In this document: positions 6,758 through 12,981 of the stretch, piece after piece
Position numbering within the stretch: position 1 is the stretch's first letter
Layout: the number at the start of each line of letters is the position of its first letter
Assembly (NCBI GenBank): GCA_031279745.1
Contig: JAITHN010000192.1
Span: 1 to 12,981, forward strand
DNA length: 12,981 bases
Source: Streptococcaceae bacterium
Lineage (GTDB): Bacteria > Bacillota > Bacilli > Lactobacillales > Streptococcaceae
Direction of reading: 5' to 3'
Program-made: the position numbers and the translations under genes
Notes under the pieces: generated by a model
What the model was told of the DNA's origin: nothing
The model's input: the letters and a program-made list of their open reading frames with translations, nothing else
Databases searched by the model: none

Positions 6758-7083
6758 AAATGATTTATGCAATCGTCCAAGATAAAGATGCAAATAAATT
6801 GAGCAATCGCCTGATTGATGAAAATATACGAGCAACAAAATTAGCATCTACGGGTGGATTCTTAAAGTCAGGGAACTCAACCTTCATTATAGGTGTTGAA
6901 GATGAAAAAGTTTCTGCTGTGAAAGCAATCATTAAAGAAACTTGCCAAACGAGAATCCAATATACCAGCTCTCCACTAACGATGGATCTCTCACTTGAAA
7001 CTGGAAGTGCTGCTCCTGTTGAAGTGGAAATTGGAGGAGCAACCGTTTTTGTTTTACCAATTGAAAGTTTTGACCAATTTTAA
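6754..7083 (+). CDS. pstA: Cyclic-di-AMP receptor PstA (DarA/YaaQ family)
   Basis: This 109-residue PII-like signalling protein binds cyclic-di-AMP as a homotrimer. The length equals that of characterised homologues. Residues reported to contact c-di-AMP in S. aureus PstA are found at the same numbers here: Arg26, Thr28, Gly35, Phe36, Leu37, Asn41, Gly47, Phe99 and Gln108. Ligand binding is therefore very likely, although the downstream target of this family is not well defined. The start at ATG 6754 overlaps the tmk stop as ATGA, with GGAGAG about six bases upstream. An earlier in-frame ATG (6739) would lengthen the protein beyond the family norm. It sits in its usual place between tmk and holB. 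The yaaR gene that lies next in Bacillus is absent. Confidence 0.95.
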   Translation: MKMIYAIVQDKDANKLSNRLIDENIRATKLASTGGFLKSGNSTFIIGVEDEKVSAVKAIIKETCQTRIQYTSSPLTMDLSLETGSAAPVEVEIGGATVFVLPIESFDQF

Positions 7084-7091
7084 GGGGAAGT

Positions 7092-7994
7092 ATGAAAAAT
7101 CAGATCATCCTTGACCAAATTGAAAAGACGATTAAGAAAAAAAGATTGATGCATGCCTATTTGCTTGAAGGAAAAAATAAAATAGAAATGAAAATCGCAA
7201 GCAATCGCTTGATACAATCGGTTTTTTGCCAGGAAAAGGTGGACGGACTGCCTTGTGGGCGTTGTTCGTCTTGCATGCGAGTAATTTCGAGGATACATCC
7301 AGATGTTTTGATTTTGAAACCGAATGGAGCGAATATTCGTGTGGATGATGTTCGAGCAGTTTTGATTGAGATGTCAAAAACCTCTATGGAGGGTGGGTAC
7401 AAGGCATTGCTCATTGAAGAAGCAGAGAAGATGAATGCTTCCAGTTCAAACGCTCTCTTGAAATTCCTTGAGGAGCCTCTTGGTAAGAAGCTCCTTGTTC
7501 TTGAAACCGAAAACAAGGGGCACATTCTCCCTACGATTTTATCAAGAGTTGGTTCGTTTCATTTTCTTCCGATGGACAAGGACGAGCTGGCAAACGGCTT
7601 GAAAAAAGAGGGAGTTCAGAGCGACTTAGCAAGTGATGTTTCGGTTCTTGTAGACACTCTAGAAGAGGGGAAAGCATTGGCTGAAGAAGAAGGATTTCAA
7701 GAGTTGAGAGAAAGAGTTCTAGCTTGGGGGAATCTAGTCTTAAAGAAGGATGGGCGAGCTTTTATAAATGTTTCAACGAGCATTTCGCCTTTCATAGATT
7801 CTATGAAAAACGAAGAGAAGAAACAGGCACAAGACAGATTTTTCATACTCGCTCGTCATTTTTTTGAAGGACAGCCGAATAGGCAGATTCTCGGAAATGC
7901 ATTAAGTAAGATTGAAGAAGCAAAAGTAAGAGTGGGGAGAAATGTCGTGTTCCGATACGCATTAGAATCGATGACTCTAGACTTATTGAATTGA
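7092..7994 (+). CDS. holB: DNA polymerase III subunit delta prime
   Basis: The 300-residue protein is the non-hydrolysing wrench subunit of the clamp loader that places the beta sliding clamp on DNA. The N-terminal AAA+ fold has a zinc module with Cys46, Cys55, Cys58 and Cys61 (C-x8-C-x2-C-x2-C). LLIEEAEKMN (106-115) marks the Walker B-like strand, and SNALLKFLEEP (119-129) is a hallmark of the DnaX/HolB family. The P-loop position (GKNKIEMK, about 27-34) is degenerate, in keeping with delta prime not being an ATPase. The usual SRC motif reads SRV (151-153): the arginine finger is kept and the Cys lost. The C-terminal part is poorly conserved. AAGGGG lies four bases before the ATG. Confidence 0.93.
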   Translation: MKNQIILDQIEKTIKKKRLMHAYLLEGKNKIEMKIASNRLIQSVFCQEKVDGLPCGRCSSCMRVISRIHPDVLILKPNGANIRVDDVRAVLIEMSKTSMEGGYKALLIEEAEKMNASSSNALLKFLEEPLGKKLLVLETENKGHILPTILSRVGSFHFLPMDKDELANGLKKEGVQSDLASDVSVLVDTLEEGKALAEEEGFQELRERVLAWGNLVLKKDGRAFINVSTSISPFIDSMKNEEKKQAQDRFFILARHFFEGQPNRQILGNALSKIEEAKVRVGRNVVFRYALESMTLDLLN

Positions 7995-8002
7995 GGAATG
8001 TT

Positions 8003-8815
8003 ATGAAAGTAGTAGGAATTATTCTTAGGAATAATGGAATTGTACAACCATATTCGACAACAGATACAACGATTCAACTAGGGGATAGTGTACTCGTAGA
8101 ATCAAGAGATAGAACAGAAGTAGGGGTTGTGAAAGAGCTAACGCCTTCTATGAGTGGAAAACAGTTCTCACAACTACCAAAACTGCTTAAGAAAGCAGAC
8201 GCCACAGACTTGTTGAGAATTTCTGAAAATGAAAAGCTTGCCATTAAGGCGTCGAATATTGTGAAAGAAAAAGTGAATAAGTTTTCACTCGATATGAAAG
8301 TCGTGCGCTCTGTGTACGCCTTTGACCGTTCTAAGGTTCTCGTTTATTTTACGAGCGACGACCGAGTTGATTTTAGAGAGCTCGTGCGTGAGCTGGCGAG
8401 TACCTTAAAAACACGAATCGAGCTCCGCCAAATCGGAGTGAGAGATGAGGCGAGAATACTCGGCGGGATTGGTCCATGCGGACGCATACTTTGTTGTACA
8501 AGCTACTTAGGGAATTTTGATCCTGTTTCTATAAAAATGGCAAAAGATCAAGGTCTAAGCTTAAACCCAGTGAAAATTTCCGGTGTTTGCGGACGTTTCC
8601 TTTGTTGTTTGAAAAATGAGCAAGAAGCCTATGTAGAAGCTAGAAAAGTCCTTCCAGAATGGGGGGTGACCGTTGAAACACCTGATGGAGTTGGACGTGT
8701 CACAGGTTTAAATGTACTAAGCAAAATCGTGAAGGTTCGCCTTCCAAATGTGGAATTTCCATTGGAATATGCAGTTGAAGACGTCAAACTCATAAGCGAG
8801 AAGAAAAATGGATAA
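8003..8815 (+). CDS. ricT: PSP1-domain regulatory protein RicT (YaaT)
   Basis: This 270-residue protein is the RicT/YaaT member of the RicA-RicF-RicT complex, which in B. subtilis carries iron-sulphur clusters, acts with RNase Y in mRNA maturation and influences competence, sporulation and biofilm programmes. The PSP1 domain occupies the centre. Two cysteine blocks are intact: GPCGRILCC (157-165) and GVCGRFLCC (194-202), giving six cysteines (159, 164, 165, 196, 201, 202). VSIKMAKDQGLSLNP (175-189) is a family hallmark between them. ATG 8003 has GAGGA five bases upstream; the TTG at 7991 overlaps the holB stop and lacks a ribosome site. ricA and ricF are not in this window. The gene overlaps yabA by eight bases. 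Confidence 0.95.
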   Translation: MKVVGIILRNNGIVQPYSTTDTTIQLGDSVLVESRDRTEVGVVKELTPSMSGKQFSQLPKLLKKADATDLLRISENEKLAIKASNIVKEKVNKFSLDMKVVRSVYAFDRSKVLVYFTSDDRVDFRELVRELASTLKTRIELRQIGVRDEARILGGIGPCGRILCCTSYLGNFDPVSIKMAKDQGLSLNPVKISGVCGRFLCCLKNEQEAYVEARKVLPEWGVTVETPDGVGRVTGLNVLSKIVKVRLPNVEFPLEYAVEDVKLISEKKNG

Positions 8816-9161
8816 AAAAGAAATTTATGATTCATTGAGTCAGATGGAAGGCTTTTACGAGTCGACTTTAAAGACGATTGCGAAAATGAAAACTGACGTG
8901 CAGCTCGTGATTGAAGAGAACAATGAATTACTCTTAGAGAACTCCAAATTGCGACAACGTCTACATGCGCTAGAGCGAACAAAAAATGATAAGACGGAAG
9001 GCAATGGTACAGGAAAGCCAGAAGAAAAGTCAAAAGCCAAAGTTGCGATTGAAAAAGTTTACACGGATGGCTTTCACGTTTGTAGCGTGAGCTACGGGCA
9101 ACGTCGGGAAAACGATGAAGACTGCATGCTTTGCTATGACGTGTTAGACAAGTTGAATTAG
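8808..9161 (+). CDS. yabA: Replication initiation control protein YabA
   Basis: This 117-residue protein restrains over-initiation of chromosome replication by bridging DnaA and the DnaN clamp. The N-terminal half (about 1-58) is a helical coiled coil used for tetramer formation. A low-complexity hydrophilic linker rich in Lys, Glu and Gly (about 59-80) follows. The C-terminal zinc-binding domain has His90, Cys92, Cys106 and Cys109 (FHVC and CMLC). Length is that of the family. The ATG overlaps the last eight bases of ricT and has only a weak GAGAAG ribosome site, so translational coupling to ricT is likely. In Bacillus this gene is followed by yabB and yazA before rsmI; both are missing here. 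Confidence 0.95.
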   Translation: MDKKEIYDSLSQMEGFYESTLKTIAKMKTDVQLVIEENNELLLENSKLRQRLHALERTKNDKTEGNGTGKPEEKSKAKVAIEKVYTDGFHVCSVSYGQRRENDEDCMLCYDVLDKLN

Positions 9162-9169
9162 GAGAAATT

Positions 9170-10048
9170 ATGCGGATTCAAAAATCATTTGAGCGCAAGG
9201 AAACTGGCGTGTTAACACTCGTTCCCACTCCAATTGGAAATTTACAGGATATGACGTTTCGAAGCGTGGAAGTCTTAAGAGATGTGGAACTAATTTTAAG
9301 TGAAGACACGAGAAACACCCAGAAACTCTTGAATCATTTTGAAATAACGACCAAGCAACTAAGTTTTCACGAACACAATGTTCAAAAACGAATTCCTGAA
9401 ATTCTCCGTCTTCTGAAATCAGGCGTGAATATCGCTCAGGTGAGTGATGCGGGAATGCCTTCTATTAGTGATCCTGGAGTGGAATTGGTGGACGCCTGCG
9501 TTCGAGAAAATTTACAAGTCGTCTCTCTTCCTGGAGCGACGGCGGGAGTTACGGCACTCATCTCTAGCGGATTATCTCCACAACCCTTCACGTTTTATGG
9601 ATTTCTTCCTAGAAAAAAGAAGGAACAGATTGAATTTTTTGAAGAGAATCAGACGAGTTCTCCGACACAAATCTTTTATGAGTCACCGTATCGAATTAAA
9701 GCTACTCTTGAAAACATGCTTTCTGTTTATGGAGATAGGAATTGTGTGGTGGCTAGGGAATTGACGAAGATCTATGAGGAATATCGGCGAGGCACCATTT
9801 CCGAGTTGATTGAATCCTTCGTCCAGCCTCCGAAAGGCGAAATCGTTCTTATTGTTGAGGGAGGAGACGGAAGCGTTGGAACGGCGGAAGATTATTCGGC
9901 CATGACTTTAAAAGAACATGTTTCCGTTTTGATTTCAGCAGGTTTGACGCAAAAGGAAGCGATCAAAGAAGTAGCGAAATTGCGAGGAATTAAAAAGCAA
10001 GAAGTGTACCATGCAGTTCATATCTCAGAAGAAGATGGACTTGATTAG
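9170..10048 (+). CDS. rsmI: 16S rRNA (cytidine(1402)-2'-O)-methyltransferase
   Basis: The 292-residue enzyme transfers a methyl group from S-adenosylmethionine to the 2'-OH of C1402 in 16S rRNA, tuning decoding at the P site. It belongs to the tetrapyrrole-methylase fold. VPTPIGNL (18-25), SDAGMP (92-97), LPGA (120-123), FYESPYR (169-175) and ARELTK (195-200) are all family motifs. A short C-terminal helical domain (about 246-286) contains the TQKEAIKEVAKLRG segment. The start has AGGAG overlapping the yabA stop, five bases upstream. This is the last conserved gene of the tmk operon. No terminator was seen between it and the GH25 gene 47 bases later, so readthrough is possible. Confidence 0.96.
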   Translation: MRIQKSFERKETGVLTLVPTPIGNLQDMTFRSVEVLRDVELILSEDTRNTQKLLNHFEITTKQLSFHEHNVQKRIPEILRLLKSGVNIAQVSDAGMPSISDPGVELVDACVRENLQVVSLPGATAGVTALISSGLSPQPFTFYGFLPRKKKEQIEFFEENQTSSPTQIFYESPYRIKATLENMLSVYGDRNCVVARELTKIYEEYRRGTISELIESFVQPPKGEIVLIVEGGDGSVGTAEDYSAMTLKEHVSVLISAGLTQKEAIKEVAKLRGIKKQEVYHAVHISEEDGLD

Positions 10049-10095
10049 AGTGATGAACTGAAATTAAAGTCGAATAAGCAGTGAAAGGAATAAAT

Positions 10096-11859
10096 ATGAA
10101 GAAGAAAATAGTTGGTTTGATGCTAGGAACTCTTTTAGGATTGGAGTTTGTGACACCGATTGCGCCTTTTGCAAATCATGTGGATGCAAAAGTTGTGGAT
10201 GTGACCAGTGCTAAGAAAAAAGAAGTGGGAAAAGGAACGACCAATCATGAGCTTGGACAATTTGCCAATGTGCAAAAAAACCAAGTGAAGTCTCAACTCG
10301 TGCGAGCAAATATTACACCAACTGCTGAAACACCAAGGACGGATTTTATCGATGTTTCTTCATGGAATTCATGGATGACACAAAGCGATTATAATGAATT
10401 AAAAAGGCAAGGGGTCAAAGGGGCGGTTGTCAAACTCACGGAAGGAGTGAACTACTTAAACCCTTATGCGGCTCAACAAATCTCCTATGCAAAAAATGCG
10501 GGTATGGTGGTTTCAACCTATCATTTTTCTCGTTTCAAATCGAATGCGGAAGCTGTTAAAGAGGCGGATTTTTATGCAAATGCTGCAAAAAATTTAGGGC
10601 TCCCTGGGTACACGATCATGGTCAACGATGCGGAAGATCAAGATTTATTGGCTAAAAATGCAGACCCAACACAAACGTCGATTGCATTTGTGAACCAGCT
10701 TAAAGCGAAAGGATACCCGCATGTTCGTCATTATTCGTCATCTAGTTGGATTGGGGACGATGTAAAACCGCTTGAACCTAAATACTTGGGGGGAATGGTG
10801 AATTTTTGGGTGGCTAACTACCCAAGTAAACCTCTTCTATCAAGTCTTGTTTCTCCTGAGAGTGCAGCATGGCAATGGGGGAGTACGATTGTTTTCCCAG
10901 GGTTAACAAAAGCGAATGTTTTAGATGTCAATATGGACTATACAGGCTATTTTACAGGGGCGAAAGATTATAAATCGATTTATTTCATGAGCAATCCTGG
11001 AAAGATAGGTTTTAGAAAAGAAACAAGTGTGTATAAGGATCAAAGCTTAAAAACGGTAGTTCGGAAATCAGCTGAAGGTAGTGTTGCCACTGTTGTTGAA
11101 GTGATTAAAAATCAATCGGCGGAAACGAGTGTGATGAAGCTTTCAACTGGAGAATACATCACTGGAAACCGAGAGTATTCAGCAAAATTCCTTGCGAATA
11201 CATCAAACTATTATACAAATCTAAAAACAGGGCAAAAATTAGCGGTCAAAAAAGGAACTCAGTTGGCATATGGCAATACGAGTTTCACGGGTACGAAGAC
11301 GAGTTATGTGACTGGAACTGTCCTCACAGTTAAGGGGATATCTTATTCTTATAGTGGAATCCCACAGATAAAATTGAGCAATAATAAATATATTACGGCA
11401 AATAAAACCTATGTCACGACTGTGACGAGCAAAATTTCAGGCTATAATACGAAGCCACGTCCTGCAGTAGGAGCAAAAAAAGCGATCTATGTATACTCGG
11501 ATGTTGACTTGAAAAAGAAAAAGAAAGTTTTTAAAAAAGGATGGGTATATAAGAGCTCTGGGATTGTATACTCGAAAGATGGCTACCCTCGTTATAAAGT
11601 CTCTGGTGGATATGTGACCGCAAACAATATTTATGCACAACCCATCTATTCGATTTCAGGGCATCAAACGACGACCAAAACATATACTGCCAAGACTAGT
11701 TTTAATGTTTATTCTTCAACGGATTTGACGAAGAAAAAAGCGAAGTATAAAAAAGGCACAAAAGTGAAAATGTCGGGTCTTACATTTGGAAAAACAGGTT
11801 ATCTTCGTTTTAAAGTGAATGGCGGTTATGTTTCAAGTTCGAAAGATTTGTGGAAATAG
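10096..11859 (+). CDS. Secreted GH25 muramidase (lysozyme) with C-terminal wall-binding-like repeats
   Basis: The 587-residue protein is predicted to be exported and to cleave the beta-1,4 bond between N-acetylmuramic acid and N-acetylglucosamine. A signal peptide covers 1-31 (MKKK, hydrophobic core, cleavage likely after VDA). A spacer (32-80) follows, then a GH25 domain at about 81-287. That domain has FIDVSSW at 84-90, VKLTEG at 112-117, YHFSRF at 142-147, the catalytic DxE as NDAED (Asp178, Glu180), QWGS at 260-263 and LDVNMDY at 276-282. The C-terminal part (about 295-587) holds four diverged units of about 60 residues, ending YITGN, YITANK, YVTANN and YVSSSK. They are lysine-rich and resemble SH3-like or DUF5776-type repeats that bind the wall. 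There is no LPXTG motif. ATG 10096 has AAAGGA about six bases upstream. A weak TTGATT-N18-TAAAGT promoter lies at 10041-10070. Confidence 0.92.
   Translation: MKKKIVGLMLGTLLGLEFVTPIAPFANHVDAKVVDVTSAKKKEVGKGTTNHELGQFANVQKNQVKSQLVRANITPTAETPRTDFIDVSSWNSWMTQSDYNELKRQGVKGAVVKLTEGVNYLNPYAAQQISYAKNAGMVVSTYHFSRFKSNAEAVKEADFYANAAKNLGLPGYTIMVNDAEDQDLLAKNADPTQTSIAFVNQLKAKGYPHVRHYSSSSWIGDDVKPLEPKYLGGMVNFWVANYPSKPLLSSLVSPESAAWQWGSTIVFPGLTKANVLDVNMDYTGYFTGAKDYKSIYFMSNPGKIGFRKETSVYKDQSLKTVVRKSAEGSVATVVEVIKNQSAETSVMKLSTGEYITGNREYSAKFLANTSNYYTNLKTGQKLAVKKGTQLAYGNTSFTGTKTSYVTGTVLTVKGISYSYSGIPQIKLSNNKYITANKTYVTTVTSKISGYNTKPRPAVGAKKAIYVYSDVDLKKKKKVFKKGWVYKSSGIVYSKDGYPRYKVSGGYVTANNIYAQPIYSISGHQTTTKTYTAKTSFNVYSSTDLTKKKAKYKKGTKVKMSGLTFGKTGYLRFKVNGGYVSSSKDLWK
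10987..11850 (+). repeat. Four diverged protein-level repeats in the GH25 C-terminus
   Basis: Units lie at roughly residues 298-362, 380-440, 458-515 and 529-585. The last two align best, sharing a VYS-x-x-DL start, a KKKxKxxKKG core, a G-[YI]-[PL]-R-[YF]-KV strand and a GGYV end. The first two keep the IYF/LAY opening and the [KE]YIT ending only. This pattern suggests old duplication of a cell-wall attachment domain. The boundaries are approximate. Confidence 0.65.
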
Positions 11860-11867
11860 GAGGGAGC

Positions 11868-12386
11868 ATGCGAAAAATACTTGTAGCGGTTTCTGGTAGC
11901 AGCGCAGTTTGGAAGTCAAGTGATTTAATCAATAGATTGAGAGAAAATCCTGAGAATGAAATTCATGTCGTGATCACAGGCGCAGCAAGCCAGTTCGTAC
12001 AACCTCTCATGTATCAAACACTGACCTTAAATCACGTCTTTGTTGATGAGGACGATAAAGCTCTGGAGCTAGCAAGATTGTCTGGGGAAATTGACCTATT
12101 CATCCTCATCCCTGCAACGGCGAATACCATAGGGAAAATTGCGCATGGGATCAATGACAATCGTCTGACAGAAGCGGTGTTTTCGCTTAAAGAAGAGACA
12201 CCAAAATACTTTTGCCCTGCGATGAACGAAGCGATGTATGTCAGCGTTCCAGTCCAAGAAAACTTGGACCGATTGAAAGCAAAAGGATTTATCGAAATTC
12301 CTCCCATTATTGGGATGCTTTCAAGCGGAAAAACTGCGCTCGGCAGTCTTGAAAAAGTGGAGAACATCTTGAAAATCATCAAGTAA
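11868..12386 (+). CDS. Flavoprotein of the CoaC/LanD (HFCD) fold, probably lacking decarboxylase residues
   Basis: The 172-residue protein has the Rossmann-like FMN fold of phosphopantothenoylcysteine decarboxylase (CoaC) and LanD enzymes. It opens with KILVAVSGSSAVWKSSDL (3-20), carries the P-A-T-A-N-T flavin loop (82-87) with GKIAHG after it, and has the PAMNEAMY motif (117-124; family PxMNxxMW). However, where CoaC has the active-site His (HIEL..AD) this protein reads KALELARLSGEID (64-76), with no His. The ACG substrate loop is replaced by LSSGKTALG (151-159), with no Cys. A CoaC reaction is therefore unlikely. It may be an FMN-binding protein with another substrate. ATG 11868 has AGGAGG four bases upstream, and the gene follows the lysozyme gene after eight bases, so the two are co-transcribed. 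Automatic annotation as CoaC would be misleading. Confidence 0.78.
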   Translation: MRKILVAVSGSSAVWKSSDLINRLRENPENEIHVVITGAASQFVQPLMYQTLTLNHVFVDEDDKALELARLSGEIDLFILIPATANTIGKIAHGINDNRLTEAVFSLKEETPKYFCPAMNEAMYVSVPVQENLDRLKAKGFIEIPPIIGMLSSGKTALGSLEKVENILKIIK

Positions 12387-12478
12387 ATAGTAAGGTGGGG
12401 GAGCAGTTTCTTAAACGTCTTTCAACGCTATACAGACAGCGAATAAGCTTAGCTTTGACTAGCAAGCGGCAAAACAAT

Positions 12479-12528
12479 ACAGAATGTATGCATCAGTGCG
12501 AAACGCATTGGGTATGCATTCTGTTTTT
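12479..12528 (+). terminator. Long rho-independent terminator upstream of ctsR
   Basis: Two arms of 22 and 21 bases (12479-12500 and 12504-12524) pair almost fully around an AAA loop, with one bulged A and a few G:T pairs. The base ACAGAATG / CATTCTGT and the tip TGCG / CGCA are perfect. Five T residues follow (12524-12528). It ends the lysozyme-flavoprotein unit and insulates ctsR from readthrough. The 92 bases before it, from 12387, hold no gene; only a weak imperfect hairpin near 12448-12467 was seen. Confidence 0.88.
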
Positions 12529-12597
12529 GTATCTAGGGGAAAAGTGAAGGAAGTTTTTACAACTGCTAGAAAATTCGAGAAAATCGTTGCGTATCCT

Positions 12598-12627
12598 TTG
12601 CTCTTACAAATGTTTCTTGAGTATAAT
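12598..12627 (+). promoter_or_regulatory. Predicted sigma-A promoter of ctsR
   Basis: A perfect -10 TATAAT is at 12622-12627, with a weak -35 TTGCTC at 12598-12603 (18-base spacing). Transcription would start at about 12634, inside the CtsR operator. Confidence 0.7.
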
Positions 12628-12633
12628 AAATTA

Positions 12634-12650
12634 AGTCAAATTTGGTCAGA
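12634..12650 (+). promoter_or_regulatory. CtsR operator (heptamer direct repeat)
   Basis: AGTCAAA (12634-12640), three bases, then GGTCAGA (12644-12650) match the CtsR box, a direct repeat of RGTCAAA with a three-base spacer; the second copy has one mismatch. It sits between the -10 element and the ribosome site of ctsR, the position expected for autorepression of a class III heat-shock operon. Confidence 0.88.
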
Positions 12651-12661
12651 AAGGAGCGCTG

Positions 12662-12981
12662 ATGGCAAACAATAGTGACAAAATCGAAGAGTATATCAAG
12701 CGGTTATTCAAAGATGAAGACGCAATCGAAATTCAACGAAGAGACATGGCGCACCTATTTGATGTTGTACCCAGTCAGATTAATTATGTAATAAACACAC
12801 GTTTTACACGTCCGAAAGGTTATACAGTGGAGAGTAAGCGAGGTGGCGGCGGTTATATCCGTATCGTCAAGATTACATTCAGTGATATTCATGATTATCT
12901 TGTCAGAATTAAACAATTTGTAGGTGGAGAAATTACAGAAGTCGAAGCCAATCAGTTAATTCAACGATTATTTGAAGAAGG
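12662..12981 (+). CDS. ctsR: CtsR, transcriptional repressor of class III heat-shock genes (3' end cut by window)
   Basis: The first 106 codons are present and the frame is open at the right edge. CtsR is a dimeric winged-helix repressor of clp genes that releases DNA on heating. The N-terminus ANNSDKIEEYIKRLF is followed by a helix-turn-helix (about 24-48; QRRDMAHLFDVVPSQINYVI) and then FTRPKGYTVESKRGGGGYIRI (about 49-69). The glycine-rich wing with its preceding Arg is the heat-sensing, DNA-contacting element of the family. AAAGGAG lies five bases before ATG 12662. The operator immediately upstream matches its own binding site. In related genomes clpC follows; whether mcsA and mcsB are present cannot be seen here. 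Confidence 0.97.
   Translation, partial: MANNSDKIEEYIKRLFKDEDAIEIQRRDMAHLFDVVPSQINYVINTRFTRPKGYTVESKRGGGGYIRIVKITFSDIHDYLVRIKQFVGGEITEVEANQLIQRLFEE

Noticed and set aside
8629..9033. Minus-strand open frame of 134 codons across ricT and yabA
   Set aside because: It is antisense to two well-conserved genes and is a shadow frame with no initiation signal.
11508..11535. A-rich Lys tract as a frameshift breaking the GH25 gene
   Set aside because: The frame continues intact through the last repeat to a stop next to the flavoprotein ribosome site, so there is no break.
12427..12467. Small inverted repeats (CGCT...AGCG and GCTTaGCT...AGCAAGC) after the flavoprotein gene
   Set aside because: Stems are four to seven base pairs with a bulge and no T-run; they are at chance level in sequence of this length and a much stronger terminator follows.
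12484..12675. Open frame of 63 codons across the ctsR promoter
   Set aside because: It starts inside the terminator stem, runs over the promoter and CtsR operator, has no ribosome site and overlaps the ctsR start in another frame.

Overview
The window reads as chromosomal DNA of a low-GC Gram-positive bacterium, most likely from the order Lactobacillales (an Enterococcaceae/Carnobacteriaceae-like lineage is my best guess). This rests on AT-rich sequence with strong AGGAGG-type ribosome sites, an Mga-type regulator, the tmk-pstA-holB-ricT-yabA-rsmI gene order, a paired U32 system, a GH25 wall hydrolase with lysine-rich C-terminal repeats, and ctsR at the right edge. No insertion sequence, prophage, CRISPR array, tRNA or rRNA was seen.

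Layout. (1) 116-2719: a four-gene plus-strand cluster encoding a small membrane protein, a TMEM175-family channel-like protein, an Mga-like transcription regulator and a 70-residue single-pass membrane protein. Reading frames touch or overlap, a good promoter lies before the first gene, and a strong hairpin terminator follows the last. (2) 2741-3241: a convergent minus-strand gene for a two-pass membrane protein of unknown role, sharing that terminator. (3) 3528-6019: a U32 pair resembling B. subtilis YrrN/YrrO (TrhP1/TrhP2), predicted to hydroxylate the tRNA wobble uridine. A gene for an 81-residue membrane protein sits between the two, and a perfect terminator closes the unit. (4) 6110-10048: the conserved replication/signalling operon: thymidylate kinase, c-di-AMP receptor PstA, clamp-loader delta prime, RicT, replication-initiation control protein YabA and 16S rRNA methyltransferase RsmI. 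It has its own near-consensus promoter. (5) 10096-12386: a secreted GH25 muramidase with four diverged C-terminal repeats, followed 8 bases later by a flavoprotein of the CoaC/LanD fold. A very long hairpin terminator follows. (6) 12622-12981: the ctsR promoter, its CtsR operator and the first 106 codons of ctsR, cut by the window edge.

Most of the window is core housekeeping content in a familiar order. The parts that do not look standard are the flavoprotein, which keeps the FMN-fold motifs but appears to lack both the catalytic His and the substrate-loop Cys of phosphopantothenoylcysteine decarboxylase; the Mga/TMEM175/small-membrane-protein cluster, a regulator linked to a predicted ion channel rather than to sugar or virulence genes; the membrane-protein gene splitting the U32 pair, whose smaller member has no cysteine at all; and a structured, gene-free stretch at about 3363-3422. 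I do not see strong evidence for an entirely new system. The flavoprotein and the Mga/TMEM175 cluster are the best candidates for follow-up.
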